From: Treponema sp.
GTDB lineage: Bacteria > Spirochaetota > Spirochaetia > Treponematales > Treponemataceae
Direction: 5' to 3'
Assembly: GCA_014803985.1 (NCBI GenBank)
Contig: JAAVAO010000051.1
Location: 1-64,000 of the forward strand
Length of the DNA: 64,000 bases
The translations under genes and the position numbers were made by a program. The stretch's first letter is position 1. Each line of letters opens with the position of its first letter. The notes below the pieces were generated by a model that was given only the letters and a program-made list of their open reading frames with translations, made no database searches and was not told the origin of the DNA. Below, one piece after another: positions 1 to 9,492 of the stretch.

Positions 1-92
1 ATCAAATGCCACTTCTCATTTCATTACGAAGCGGCATAAAAATGCGCCGAATTTTATTCAAGGATTCGCAGAGTGTGCGATATGGAGAAAAC

Positions 93-3000
93 ATGACGAA
101 AACTAAAAAATCAATTTCATTCAGACAAAAAGCACTTTTCATTCCACTAATGCTTGTCACCGCAATCCTCTGCTCGTGCACGGACACGCTCCCTGAAAAA
201 GAGCAGGAATCTGTGATTGGGGGGGGGGGTACGGTCAATTTGAAAATTCCGAAGGCGGCACTCTAACCGTCTCCGCCCGCGTCTCGAACGGCTCGCCGCG
301 ACATGCGATGCCTTCGATGCCTGCACTCGTCTACGCCGCTCTTCTTTATAAGGACGGCGAAATCCCTGCAACTCCCGAATCAAACTTTGTTCAAGGAACA
401 GCAACGGAAGACGGCAAGCTAATTTTTTCATTCCAAAGACCAGACGATACGAGCGGAACATTCACGCTTGAAATATGTGCGTTCGTAAAAACGGAGGGCG
501 AATCGGAAGATGACACGATGCAGTTTTCAAGGGAAACTGCGCTGCTTTCAGGAAACAAAACGGGGCTTTCGATAGTTGGCGACACAATTGAAATAAGCGA
601 AGCAATCCCGCTTTCGTCCGACAAGCCCGGCACTGTAAGTTTGAAAATAAAAGTGCCCGATGAGTGTTCGCTTGAAATCGACGACACAGCGAATTTTGAT
701 TGCAAAAAAGATGATCTCTCTTCTGATACGTACACGATTGTAGAAAAAGACGGCGCGAGCGGAATTGCTACAGGCGCATACCAAGTGACTTTCACCGTGA
801 AGAAAGACGATGAAATCGTCCACATTTTTTCCGAATACATAAATGTCATCAATGGACTTTGCACCGACACTTGGTGGAATGGCGAAAAATCCAGTGAGGT
901 GAAAGATGTCGCGAACAGCATCGCGAAAACAGTGTACGTGCGCGGCACGGGCGGCTATTACGACACGAACTCGCCTTACAATCAAGACGGAAATGCCATG
1001 GCGGACGATGAACATACGGGAAGCTTCCTCTCGCCGCTCGCCTCAATTCAAAAGGCAATCGACAAAATCATCGCCATAAACGACGGCACGAGCGCATACA
1101 CAATTTGTGTTGATGGAACGCTCACCGCTACGGACACCACATACATCGGCATGAACGGCATGGCGGACTTCTCCGCGCTCGCCAAGAACCTCACGCTCAC
1201 GATAAAGACACTTTCCGGCACGGCAACGCTTGACGGCGGCGCACGATTCACTATAAAAGATGATGGCACTGTAACTGTAGACAATGCGGGCATCGGAAAG
1301 CGCGTCATACACGCAAAGCCCGAAAGCGGCAAACTCAACCTCACGCTTGAAAACCTCGTTATCACGGGCGGAAACGCCAGCGACAATGGCGGCGGCATTT
1401 ATTTCAGTTCGACGGACGGCTTGGGCTCGCTCACGATGAACGGCGGCGAAATCAGCGGGAACAAGGCGGCTGCCGGTGGCGGCGTGTATGACGATAGCGG
1501 CAAATTCACGATGACTGCCGGCACAATCGGCGGAAACACTGCGACTGGCTACGGCGGGGGAATTTATTTTACGGCATCAAACACACTCAAAATCAGCAGC
1601 AGCGCGACAATCAGTGGAAACAAAGCGAAAGACGGCGGCGAAATCAGCGGAAACACCGCAACTGGCACCGGCGGAGGAATTTATTCAAATTCGGGAGGCT
1701 ATGTCGAAATTAGCGGCGGCACAATCAGCGGAAATAAGGCGACTAGCTACGGTGGCGGAATTTATAATTGGTCGGCATACGGGGTTAAAATCAGTGGCGA
1801 TGCGATAATCAAAAAGAACACGACAGGCAGCAATGGCGGCGGCATCTTTATAAATAGCGGCTCGCTCGATGTGAAAGGCGGAGAAATCAGCGGAAATGTC
1901 GCGAACAGCGGTGGTGGAGGAATTTATTTCAGCTCGACGTCACACTCGTTCGAAATCAGCGGCGGCACGATTGGCGGCGCGTCCGATTCCGACAAGAACA
2001 CAGCGAAAAACGGCGGCGGCGTGTATGTTTATGCCAAGAACCCCAAAATGAGCGGCGGAGCAATCAGCGGAAACACCGCGAGCGAAAATGGTGGTGGCGT
2101 TTATGTTAATGTCACTGGCACGTTCACGATGAAAGATGGCACAATCAGCGGCAACACTGCCAACGGCAACGATGCAAAGAAAGGTGGCGGCGGAGTGTAT
2201 GTTGTTAGCGGCGCTTTTGCGATGAGCGACGGCACAATCAACGGTAACACAGCCACAAACGGTAACGGTGCGTACCTCGCTGCCAAGGGAAAATTGAATA
2301 TGAGCGGTGCGGCGCAATTCGCGGAAAGCGACGACGTTTATCTTTATGCCAATGGCTCGGACATTCCCACAATCACCGTCGCGGGCGCGCTCACTGCTTC
2401 AAGCCAGGTCGCCACGATAACGCCTTCCGCTTACACGGCGGGCAGGCAGGTTTTGAGCGCGGGCACGGACATGACGATAGACGATACCGTCTGCGGCAAG
2501 TTCGCAGTGTCGCAGAAAGGATGGGAAATCGCGCCCAATGATGACGGCACGGCGGGCGTGTTGGGAATATCGATTTACCTGAATTCCTCAAGCGGCGATG
2601 ACGCAAATTCGGGACTGACCGCAAGCAAAGCGGTGAAAACGCTTACAAAGGCAATCGAACTTTTTGAATCACAAAGCGCGCAAAAAATCATGGTTTGCGC
2701 GGAGTACACTCTCCCGAGCGAAGAAAGCACTTTGCTCGACCGCGCGGGTAAAGAACATTTGACGCTTATGCGCTACATCGGTAAAAGCGACGTTTCGGGT
2801 GCATTCCGTGGAAAATTGCTTACCATTTCTCAAGGAAACGTTACAATCACGAACGTCACGCTCGACGGAACGATAATCGGTTACGCTACTGACGAGCTCT
2901 TGTCTATCTCTGGTTCAGGCACGGAAGTAACGCTCGGAGATGACGCAATTATATGTAACAATTCCTATAGCGGCGTTTGTGTTTCTTCTTATAATGGCAA

Positions 3001-3541
3001 ATTCAAGATGACAGGCGGAGCAATCACTGGAAACAGAACCAGTTTTGGTGGAGGTGGTGTAGAGATTTCCTATGGCACATTCGAGATGAGCGGCGGTATT
3101 ATAAGCGGAAACAGCGGCGGCTACGGTGGCGGAGTTGATATTGGTGGTGCCAAAAGTGGGTGTAAATTCACGATGAGCGGCGGCGAAATCTCTGGCAACC
3201 GCGCCAAGCGTGGGGCAGGGGTTAATGTTTCTAAAGGTTTGTACACCGGTACATTCGAAATGAGCGGTGGCACAATCAGCGAAAACCAATCCTATGGCAC
3301 TGGTGATGACGCAGGTGGCGGCGGAGTGTATGTCTCAGGTAAATTCACAATGAGCGGTGGTGAAATCACGGGCAACACCGCGACTACAAGTGGCGGCGGT
3401 GTGTATGTCGATAATAGCGGCACGTTCACCATGGAAGGCGGCAAAATCATGGACAATACTGCGACATCGAAAGGTAACGGCGTTTATAAAGCAGAAAATG
3501 CAACGTTCACGCACACCGGCGGCACAGTGCAAGAGGATTAG
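93..3541 (+). CDS. Large beta-helix repeat lipoprotein, interrupted by a poly-G frameshift (predicted phase-variable, OFF)
   Basis: The ATG at 93 follows GGAGA and opens a lipoprotein signal ending around ILCSC. The frame enters an 11-G tract at 219-229 and stops at about 266. From 230 a second frame is open without a stop to 3541, so nine or twelve G would give one protein of about 1149 aa. Past the tract, two modules each begin with a short globular part (residues about 265 and 810 of the joined protein). Each is followed by many imperfect 20-25-residue repeats built on GGxISGNTAxxGGGVY and FTMSGG, typical of right-handed parallel beta-helix surface proteins. No autotransporter barrel or LPXTG signal is visible, so anchoring would be by lipid. 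The gene looks more GC-rich than its neighbours. Function is unknown; a sequencing error in the homopolymer cannot be excluded. Confidence 0.75.
219..229 (+). repeat. Homopolymeric G11 tract, slipped-strand phase-variation site
   Basis: Eleven consecutive G lie inside the reading frame just after the lipobox. One added G or two lost G joins the signal peptide to the 1077-codon downstream frame, which is open right up to the tract. Poly-G tracts of this length are known contingency switches in Treponema. Confidence 0.75.
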
Positions 3542-3694
3542 ATTTTGTCTACGAGAGAAAAAATCCGTATCGCGATGCAGGGTAAGTGCATTAAATTTGA
3601 AATAGCTTTATGTTTTTAGTGATGTTTGTAATACTCTTGCCCTAACGTTGTTTTTACAGTGTTTTTTTTTGAAAAAAAGTGTATACTGTGCGCT

Positions 3695-4345
3695 ATGAAT
3701 GGTCTAAATATAAACGGGATGAAGTTTTTTTTACTTGTTTTTGTTGTGTTTTTTTTCAGTTCGTGTGGTGTTCAAATTTCTTTAAAATCATCAGATGTTG
3801 GCGCAGAATTTAATCTTTCCATAGACATGGGAAACGCATTTCTAGAAACGATTTCCGGCGCATTGGGGATTGAAAACGGTTCTGTTTTTGCTCTTTTTGA
3901 TACTGAAGAGTTAAGAAGTGTGCTTTCTGGAGCGGATTTTTATGATGTTTCTGTGCAATTTGAAAGTGAAAGAAAAATGAGAATCAGTGGAAAATTTGAT
4001 TGGAATTCTAATAATCCGCTTGTCCTTTCAAAAATTGTAAATCCCTTGCAAAATAGAGCTGCCCTGCTAATTTTTTCAGCGGAAAATTTGCAAACCTTGT
4101 ATGCGCTTTTGCCTCGTGACTTTAAAAATTATTTGGATATGTTTATGGCTCCTTCGTTTACGGGTGAAGAAATGAATGATGACGAATATATGGATTTGCT
4201 TGCATCTGTATATGGAGATGGGCTTATCGAAGAGTTAAAATCCGCTATGATTACAGTGACTATGCTAAACGGTGGAGCGCAGCCAACAGAAAAAAACATA
4301 CCTCTTTTAAAGATATTGAACATATCTGGGGAGTTGCGGATGTGA
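3695..4345 (+). CDS. Small spirochaetal lipoprotein of unknown function
   Basis: The protein has about 216 residues. An N-terminal hydrophobic stretch, FFLLVFVVFFFSSCG, ends in a lipobox Cys, so a lipid-anchored periplasmic protein is expected. The rest is soluble, acidic and has no motif I recognise. The start is uncertain. ATG 3695 lies exactly 7 nt after TATACT (3682-3687), which would make the mRNA leaderless. ATG 3719, directly before the hydrophobic stretch, is the alternative, and neither has a good Shine-Dalgarno sequence. The gene converges with gltB. Confidence 0.7.
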   Translation: MNGLNINGMKFFLLVFVVFFFSSCGVQISLKSSDVGAEFNLSIDMGNAFLETISGALGIENGSVFALFDTEELRSVLSGADFYDVSVQFESERKMRISGKFDWNSNNPLVLSKIVNPLQNRAALLIFSAENLQTLYALLPRDFKNYLDMFMAPSFTGEEMNDDEYMDLLASVYGDGLIEELKSAMITVTMLNGGAQPTEKNIPLLKILNISGELRM

Positions 4346-4478
4346 GTTCGGACTCCTGCTCGACAGGCTCAAGTTGCATATTTTGGCTTGCTTTCGGTTC
4401 CTCTCTGCAAGCCTCAAGGCACTTCCTCTCACTGTAGTTACACAAATAAGTATCATGAGAGGAAGTTTGGTGTGTCAC
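4346..4478. terminator. Convergent spacer with an 11-bp inverted repeat
   Basis: The spacer between the converging lipoprotein gene and gltB contains the perfect arms ACTTCCTCTCA (4421-4431) and TGAGAGGAAGT (4456-4466) around a 24-nt loop. There is no U-tract, so it is a weak candidate for a bidirectional terminator or an mRNA 3'-end structure. Confidence 0.4.
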
Positions 4479-7400
4479 TTACCTTTTAGTAAATTCTTTA
4501 AACGCCTCTAGCAATGCTTCGTTGTGTTCTAATCCTGACGCTTCGTTTTTTGCGATAAGACTGAGCATTTTGTTGTAGTCGTTTGGCACGATTTTTTTGA
4601 AATGCGTTATGTATGTGTCAAAGTCGGCAATGATTTTTTTGCCAAGTGCGCTTTCTGTTTCTGCAATATGTTGTTCAATGAGTGTTCTTATGGTTTCTAT
4701 GTCGTGTTTTTCAGTTACTTCGCTCATAGTGACTAATTGCTTGTTCAATCTCAAATAAAGGTCATGGTTCGTATCAAGGATATAGGAAATTCCACCAGAC
4801 ATTCCTGCCGCCAAATTTCGCCCTGTTTGCCCTAGAATGAGAGCGACCCCGCCTGTCATATATTCAAGTCCGTGGTCTCCACACCCTTCAACTACCGCCG
4901 TTGCCCCAGAATTTCTTACGCAAAATCGTTCGCCCGCAATTCCGTTTATAAAGGCTTTTCCGCTTGTTGCTCCAAAAAGCGCAACATTTCCGATAATAAT
5001 GTTTTCTTCTGCCTTGTAGCCTGCGTTTTTTGGCGGACGAACGGTGATTTTTCCACCCGAAAGTCCTTTTCCAAGATAGTCGTTTGCATCTCCTGAAAGT
5101 CGCAAAGTCAATCCTTTTGGAATGAATGCACCAAATGACTGTCCTCCGCCACCACTTGCATTCACAACAAAACTGTCATCTGTAAGGGTTGAGCCAAAAG
5201 TCTTTTGAATTTCGCTTCCGAGTATTGTTCCAACAGTTCTATCTGTTGATGAAACTGAAAGAGAAAATTCCGCATGGACGTTTGACGTGCTTTGCTGTTT
5301 TATTGATTGAATGCTTTTTTCAAATTGTGGAAGCAGTATAGATTCGTCAACGGTTTTTTCCAAATGGAAATTATAGACATCTTTTGAATCAAAATGCATT
5401 TTCTCTTTGGCATTGGAAGATGCAGTTGAATTGAGTGCATTTGCTCTATATCCAATGATTTTGCTCATATCAACAAGGTTTGCGCGTTTAAATGCGCTGT
5501 CGTCTTTTATGTTCAATAAGTCTGTTCTTCCGCACATTTCATCAATAGTATGAAAACCGAGTTTTGCCATAATTTCGCGGAGTTCTTGCGCGATAAATTT
5601 CATAAAGTTTTCAACATACTCTGGTTTTCCTCTAAATCGTTTGCGGAGGGTTTCATTTTGTGTTGCCACTCCAAACGGACAGGTGTCAAGGTTACAAACG
5701 CGCATCATAGCACATCCCATTGTAATAAGCGGGGCTGTTGCAAAGCCAAATTCCTCCGCTCCAAGAAGGCAGGCAATGGCAACATCTCGTCCGCTCATAA
5801 GTTTTCCGTCTGTTTCAATGACGACGCGAGAACGCAAGCCGTTTTGTATAAGTGTTTGGTGAGTTTCGGCAAGACCAAGTTCCCAGGGAAGACCTGCATG
5901 GTGTATTGATGACAAGGGAGCCGCTCCCGTTCCGCCATCGTGACCTGAAATTAAAATTACCTGCGCTCCTGCCTTTGCAACGCCTGCGGCAATTGTTCCG
6001 ACTCCTGCTTCGCTTACAAGTTTTACAGAAATTCGGGCGTTTCTGTTTGCATTTTTCAAATCGTAAATCAATTGCGCCAAATCTTCAATTGAATAAATGT
6101 CATGATGAGGTGCAGGCGAAATAAGGGAAACTCCTGGTGTTGCATAACGAGTTTGCGCAATCCACGGATACACTTTTTTGCCTGGGAGATGACCTCCTTC
6201 TCCGGGCTTTGCTCCTTGCGCCATCTTTATCTGTATTTCTTTTGCGCTTAAAAGATATTCTTCCGTCACGCCAAATCGTCCTGATGCAACTTGTTTTATC
6301 GCGGAATTTTTGTCAGTTCCAAGACGTTCTGGTTTTTCCCCTCCCTCTCCTGAATTGGATTTTCCGTGCAAGTGATTCATTGCCAATGCCATGCATTCAT
6401 GTGCCTCTTGTGAAATCGAACCATAACTCATTGCACCGGTTTTAAATCGCTTTACAATTTCTTCAACGCTTTCAACTTCGTCAATTGAAATTGCAGTGCC
6501 TTTATCATAATCTAATTTCAACATCGCTCGCAATGTGTGAGGGTGTGCATTGTCGTCCACTAAAGCCGTATATTCTTTAAATCGTTTATAGTCTCCGTTT
6601 CTCGTTGCTTCTTGCAGTGCGATTATTGTTTCTGGAGAATACAGATGATCTTCGCATGTTGGACCACGGCGGAGTTTGTGAACGCCAACAGAATCAAGGT
6701 GGGTGTTTATAGAAAGTCCAAGAGGATCAAACGCCTTGTTGTGATGGAAATTCACATCCTCTTCAATTTCTTTGAGACCAATTCCGCCAACCCGACTCAC
6801 CGTGTTTGTAAAATAGACATCAATTACATCTTGAGCAATGCCAACTGCCTCAAAGATTTGCGCTGATTGGTACGATTGAATCGTTGATATTCCCATTTTT
6901 GCAGCGGTTTTTACAATTCCGTCAAGAAGTCCCTTGTTGTAGTCGTCAATTGCTGTGTGATAGTCCTTATCAAGCAGTTTTTGATCGATAAGTTCGGCAA
7001 TGCATTCATGCGCCAAATAGGGATTTATTGCGCGTGTACCATAGCTTAAAATCATCGCCGCTTGATGAACATTGCGGATTTCTGCTGACTCCAAAATGGT
7101 TGAGATTGCCGTGCGTTTTTTTGTTCTCACAAGATATTGTTCCACGCCAGAAACTGCAAGGAGTGATGGAATTGCAACATGGTTTTCATCAACACCACGA
7201 TCGCTCAAAATAATTATGTTGCTTCCGTTTCGATATTCATGTTCAATTGAAATAAAAAGATTTTCAAGTGCGGATTTTAGCGATGTGTTTTTATAATATA
7301 AAAGGGAAACAATTGCAGATTTTAAACCAGGCATATCAAGGTTTTTTATTTTCATCATATCAACACCTGTCAAAATAGGGTTGTTGATTTCAAGCACCAT

Positions 7401-9056
7401 GCAATTTGAAGAGGTTGGCTCTAGCAAGTTTCCGTCAGAACCAACATATACTGTAGTGTCGGTTACAATTTTTTCGCGAAGAGAGTCAATCGGGGGATTA
7501 GTAACTTGTGCGAAAAGTTGTTTGAAGTAGTTGAAGAGCGGAGGATGTGTGCTGCTCATAACGGCAAGCGGAGTGTCTATTCCCATTGATGCGGTGGGTT
7601 CAACTCCATTTTGTGCGAGAGGCAAAATCATTTCGTTCACATCCTCGTAGTTCCAGCCAAATGCACGATACAGTATGTCGCGTTCTTCTTGAGAGTAAAC
7701 GGGAATTTTTTTGTTAGGGATTTTTAAGTCCTTCAGTTTTTTTAAGTTCAAATTCAGCCATTCGCCATACGGATACAAAGCGGTGTACTGTTTTTTTGCG
7801 TCAAAATCAGAAATCAGTTTTTTCTGTATTGTATCAACAAGCAGAATTCTTCCTGGCTGTAGGCGGGATTTTTTTACGATGGTTTCTTCTGGAATGTCAA
7901 GAACACCAACTTCACTGGATAATATTAAATCGTTGTCCTTTGTGATGTAGTATCGAGATGGGCGGAGTCCGTTTCTATCCAAAGTTGCGCCAACAAGATC
8001 TCCATCGCTGAATAGGATTGCTGCAGGTCCGTCCCATGGTTCCATCATAGTTGCCCAATAGTGATAGAAGTCTTGTTTTTCCGCGTTCATCGTTTCATCG
8101 TTTTTCCATGGCTCTGGAATGCAAACCATAACGGCAAGTGGAAGAGGCATTCCGTTCATCACAAGGAATTCCAAAGTGTTGTCAAGCATTGCACTGTCAC
8201 TTCCTGTTGCATCAATTGCAGGCAGAATTTCTCGGATTTCTTTGTCGCTGAAAACAGGGGAGTTGATGGTTTCTTCTCGTGCAAGCATTCTGTCCGCATT
8301 TCCACGAATTGTATTGATTTCTCCGTTGTGAGCGATAAATCGATTTGGATGCGCTCTCTGCCAGGACGGATTTGTATTTGTGGAAAAGCGCGAATGGACT
8401 ATGGCAAGAGAGGAAATATAATCCTTTGACTGTAAATCGCTATAAAAAGTACGGAGTTGATTTACAAGGAACATACCTTTGTAAACAATTGTTCGACTAG
8501 AGAATGACGCAATATATGTATCAAGATGTGAATGTTCAAATTCGCGGCGCAAGATGTATAGTTTTCGATCAAACGCAAGCCCTTGCTCTACATTTTCTGG
8601 GCGTTCGATAAAGCACTGCATAATGCACGGCATACAGTCTCTAGCGCGTTGTCCTAGAACATTTTGATTTACTGGAACTTCTCGCCATCCTAAAAATTTC
8701 AAACCGTCTTTTTTTGCAAGAAGTTCAAGCATTTTCATTGCTTGCGCCCTGATAAACTTGTCCTGCGGAAAAAAGAACATTCCGATTCCGTAATCGCGTT
8801 CGTTTTTTAAGTCAATTCCACATTCTGCTGCGGCTTTTTTGAAAAATGTATGCGAGATTTGAACTAAAATACCAACGCCATCTCCCGTCTCTCCTGTTGC
8901 GTCTTTTCCTGCGCGATGCTCCAGTTTTTCCACGATTGAAAGCGCGTTGTCAACGATTTTGCGCGATTGTTTTCCATCAATATTTACAACGGCTCCGATT
9001 CCACACGAGTCATGTTCAAATCGAGGGTCATATAATCCATTATTTTTTACAGACAT
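4479..9056 (-). CDS. gltB: Glutamate synthase, large subunit
   Basis: Glutamate synthase transfers the amide of glutamine to 2-oxoglutarate, giving two glutamates, in cytoplasmic ammonium assimilation. The ATG at 9056 follows CGGAG and gives about 1525 residues, the normal large-subunit size. The class-II amidotransferase nucleophile is Cys18 in HDSCGIG, so a 17-residue propeptide must be removed. The FMN-binding synthase domain occupies roughly 800-1200, and the [3Fe-4S] ligands follow the family pattern C-x5-C-x4-C near 1105-1117. The C-terminal GXGXG domain is present (GDANDYLGKGLSGGKITV). A further 59 upstream codons are open but lie in the promoter and leader. No small subunit (gltD) is nearby, so the electron-donor partner must be encoded elsewhere or be ferredoxin. 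A strong promoter and a terminator-like leader precede it. Confidence 0.95.
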   Translation of the reverse strand: MSVKNNGLYDPRFEHDSCGIGAVVNIDGKQSRKIVDNALSIVEKLEHRAGKDATGETGDGVGILVQISHTFFKKAAAECGIDLKNERDYGIGMFFFPQDKFIRAQAMKMLELLAKKDGLKFLGWREVPVNQNVLGQRARDCMPCIMQCFIERPENVEQGLAFDRKLYILRREFEHSHLDTYIASFSSRTIVYKGMFLVNQLRTFYSDLQSKDYISSLAIVHSRFSTNTNPSWQRAHPNRFIAHNGEINTIRGNADRMLAREETINSPVFSDKEIREILPAIDATGSDSAMLDNTLEFLVMNGMPLPLAVMVCIPEPWKNDETMNAEKQDFYHYWATMMEPWDGPAAILFSDGDLVGATLDRNGLRPSRYYITKDNDLILSSEVGVLDIPEETIVKKSRLQPGRILLVDTIQKKLISDFDAKKQYTALYPYGEWLNLNLKKLKDLKIPNKKIPVYSQEERDILYRAFGWNYEDVNEMILPLAQNGVEPTASMGIDTPLAVMSSTHPPLFNYFKQLFAQVTNPPIDSLREKIVTDTTVYVGSDGNLLEPTSSNCMVLEINNPILTGVDMMKIKNLDMPGLKSAIVSLLYYKNTSLKSALENLFISIEHEYRNGSNIIILSDRGVDENHVAIPSLLAVSGVEQYLVRTKKRTAISTILESAEIRNVHQAAMILSYGTRAINPYLAHECIAELIDQKLLDKDYHTAIDDYNKGLLDGIVKTAAKMGISTIQSYQSAQIFEAVGIAQDVIDVYFTNTVSRVGGIGLKEIEEDVNFHHNKAFDPLGLSINTHLDSVGVHKLRRGPTCEDHLYSPETIIALQEATRNGDYKRFKEYTALVDDNAHPHTLRAMLKLDYDKGTAISIDEVESVEEIVKRFKTGAMSYGSISQEAHECMALAMNHLHGKSNSGEGGEKPERLGTDKNSAIKQVASGRFGVTEEYLLSAKEIQIKMAQGAKPGEGGHLPGKKVYPWIAQTRYATPGVSLISPAPHHDIYSIEDLAQLIYDLKNANRNARISVKLVSEAGVGTIAAGVAKAGAQVILISGHDGGTGAAPLSSIHHAGLPWELGLAETHQTLIQNGLRSRVVIETDGKLMSGRDVAIACLLGAEEFGFATAPLITMGCAMMRVCNLDTCPFGVATQNETLRKRFRGKPEYVENFMKFIAQELREIMAKLGFHTIDEMCGRTDLLNIKDDSAFKRANLVDMSKIIGYRANALNSTASSNAKEKMHFDSKDVYNFHLEKTVDESILLPQFEKSIQSIKQQSTSNVHAEFSLSVSSTDRTVGTILGSEIQKTFGSTLTDDSFVVNASGGGGQSFGAFIPKGLTLRLSGDANDYLGKGLSGGKITVRPPKNAGYKAEENIIIGNVALFGATSGKAFINGIAGERFCVRNSGATAVVEGCGDHGLEYMTGGVALILGQTGRNLAAGMSGGISYILDTNHDLYLRLNKQLVTMSEVTEKHDIETIRTLIEQHIAETESALGKKIIADFDTYITHFKKIVPNDYNKMLSLIAKNEASGLEHNEALLEAFKEFTKR

Positions 9057-9076
9057 ATAAAAACTCCGTTTTTTAA

Positions 9077-9123
9077 ATAAAAAAAGCGTTTGAAAGGGCA
9101 AATTTATATCCCGTCTCAAACGC
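9077..9123 (-). terminator. Terminator-like hairpin in the gltB leader (candidate attenuator)
   Basis: On the minus strand GCGTTTGA (9123-9116) pairs with TCAAACGC (9093-9086), an inner GGG/CCC pair extends the stem, and seven U follow at once (9085-9079). The structure lies between the predicted gltB start site near 9132 and the gltB Shine-Dalgarno sequence, so it could terminate gltB transcription early. I recognise no aptamer or leader peptide. Confidence 0.7.
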
Positions 9124-9138
9124 CATTGTTTATAAAAG

Positions 9139-9167
9139 ACTATATAATAAATCAGGAAATGTATCAA
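9139..9167 (-). promoter_or_regulatory. Sigma-70-type promoter of gltB
   Basis: The minus strand shows TTGATA (9167-9162), a 17-bp spacer and TATAGT (9144-9139). The predicted start site is near 9132, a few nucleotides before the leader hairpin. Confidence 0.7.
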
Positions 9168-9281
9168 GGGAATTGACAGAAAATCAACGTGATAAATGGT
9201 AATTTCTAGTAGGTTAACTGTCGTGTTTTGCACAGTTATATAATTAGACGGCTTGTTGTTCTGTTACGCAATCACAACTTT

Positions 9282-9325
9282 CTAGACGGTTTTAGTAGCG
9301 GAGAGTTTAAAACTGGAGGCGAATG
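9282..9325 (-). repeat. Single diverged copy of the rsmG-array repeat core
   Basis: Read on the minus strand this segment matches the core of the 98-99-bp units at 43.6-44.2 kb, including GCATTCGCCTC-AGTTTT and CCGCTAC. It lies in the divergent gltB/tex spacer, unlike most copies, which sit 3' of genes. Confidence 0.5.
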
Positions 9326-9492
9326 CAAAACCGATGTCTTATGCGCACGGAATTTAGGCATTTGCTGCAACTCCCTTTTCTCTTTATCAATCTTTTTATT
9401 GAAATTATATTTACCTCAAAACGGATTTCTTGTAAAATGGAACGACACACTCTTTTTGGGGGTGGGAAAATTTTTCTTGGGGAATTTTACTT

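Noticed and set aside
1614-1808. 64-codon frame within the beta-helix gene
   Set aside because: It is a shadow frame produced by the GGC/AGC-rich repeats of the main gene.
4479-9233. GltB start at 9233
   Set aside because: The added 59 codons cover the promoter and leader hairpin. The ATG at 9056 has a ribosome site and puts the catalytic Cys at 18.
9228-9492. tRNA or small-protein genes in the gltB-tex gap
   Set aside because: No GTTCRA-type T-arm or cloverleaf. The 92- and 67-codon frames have no ribosome site and cover promoters and a repeat fragment.
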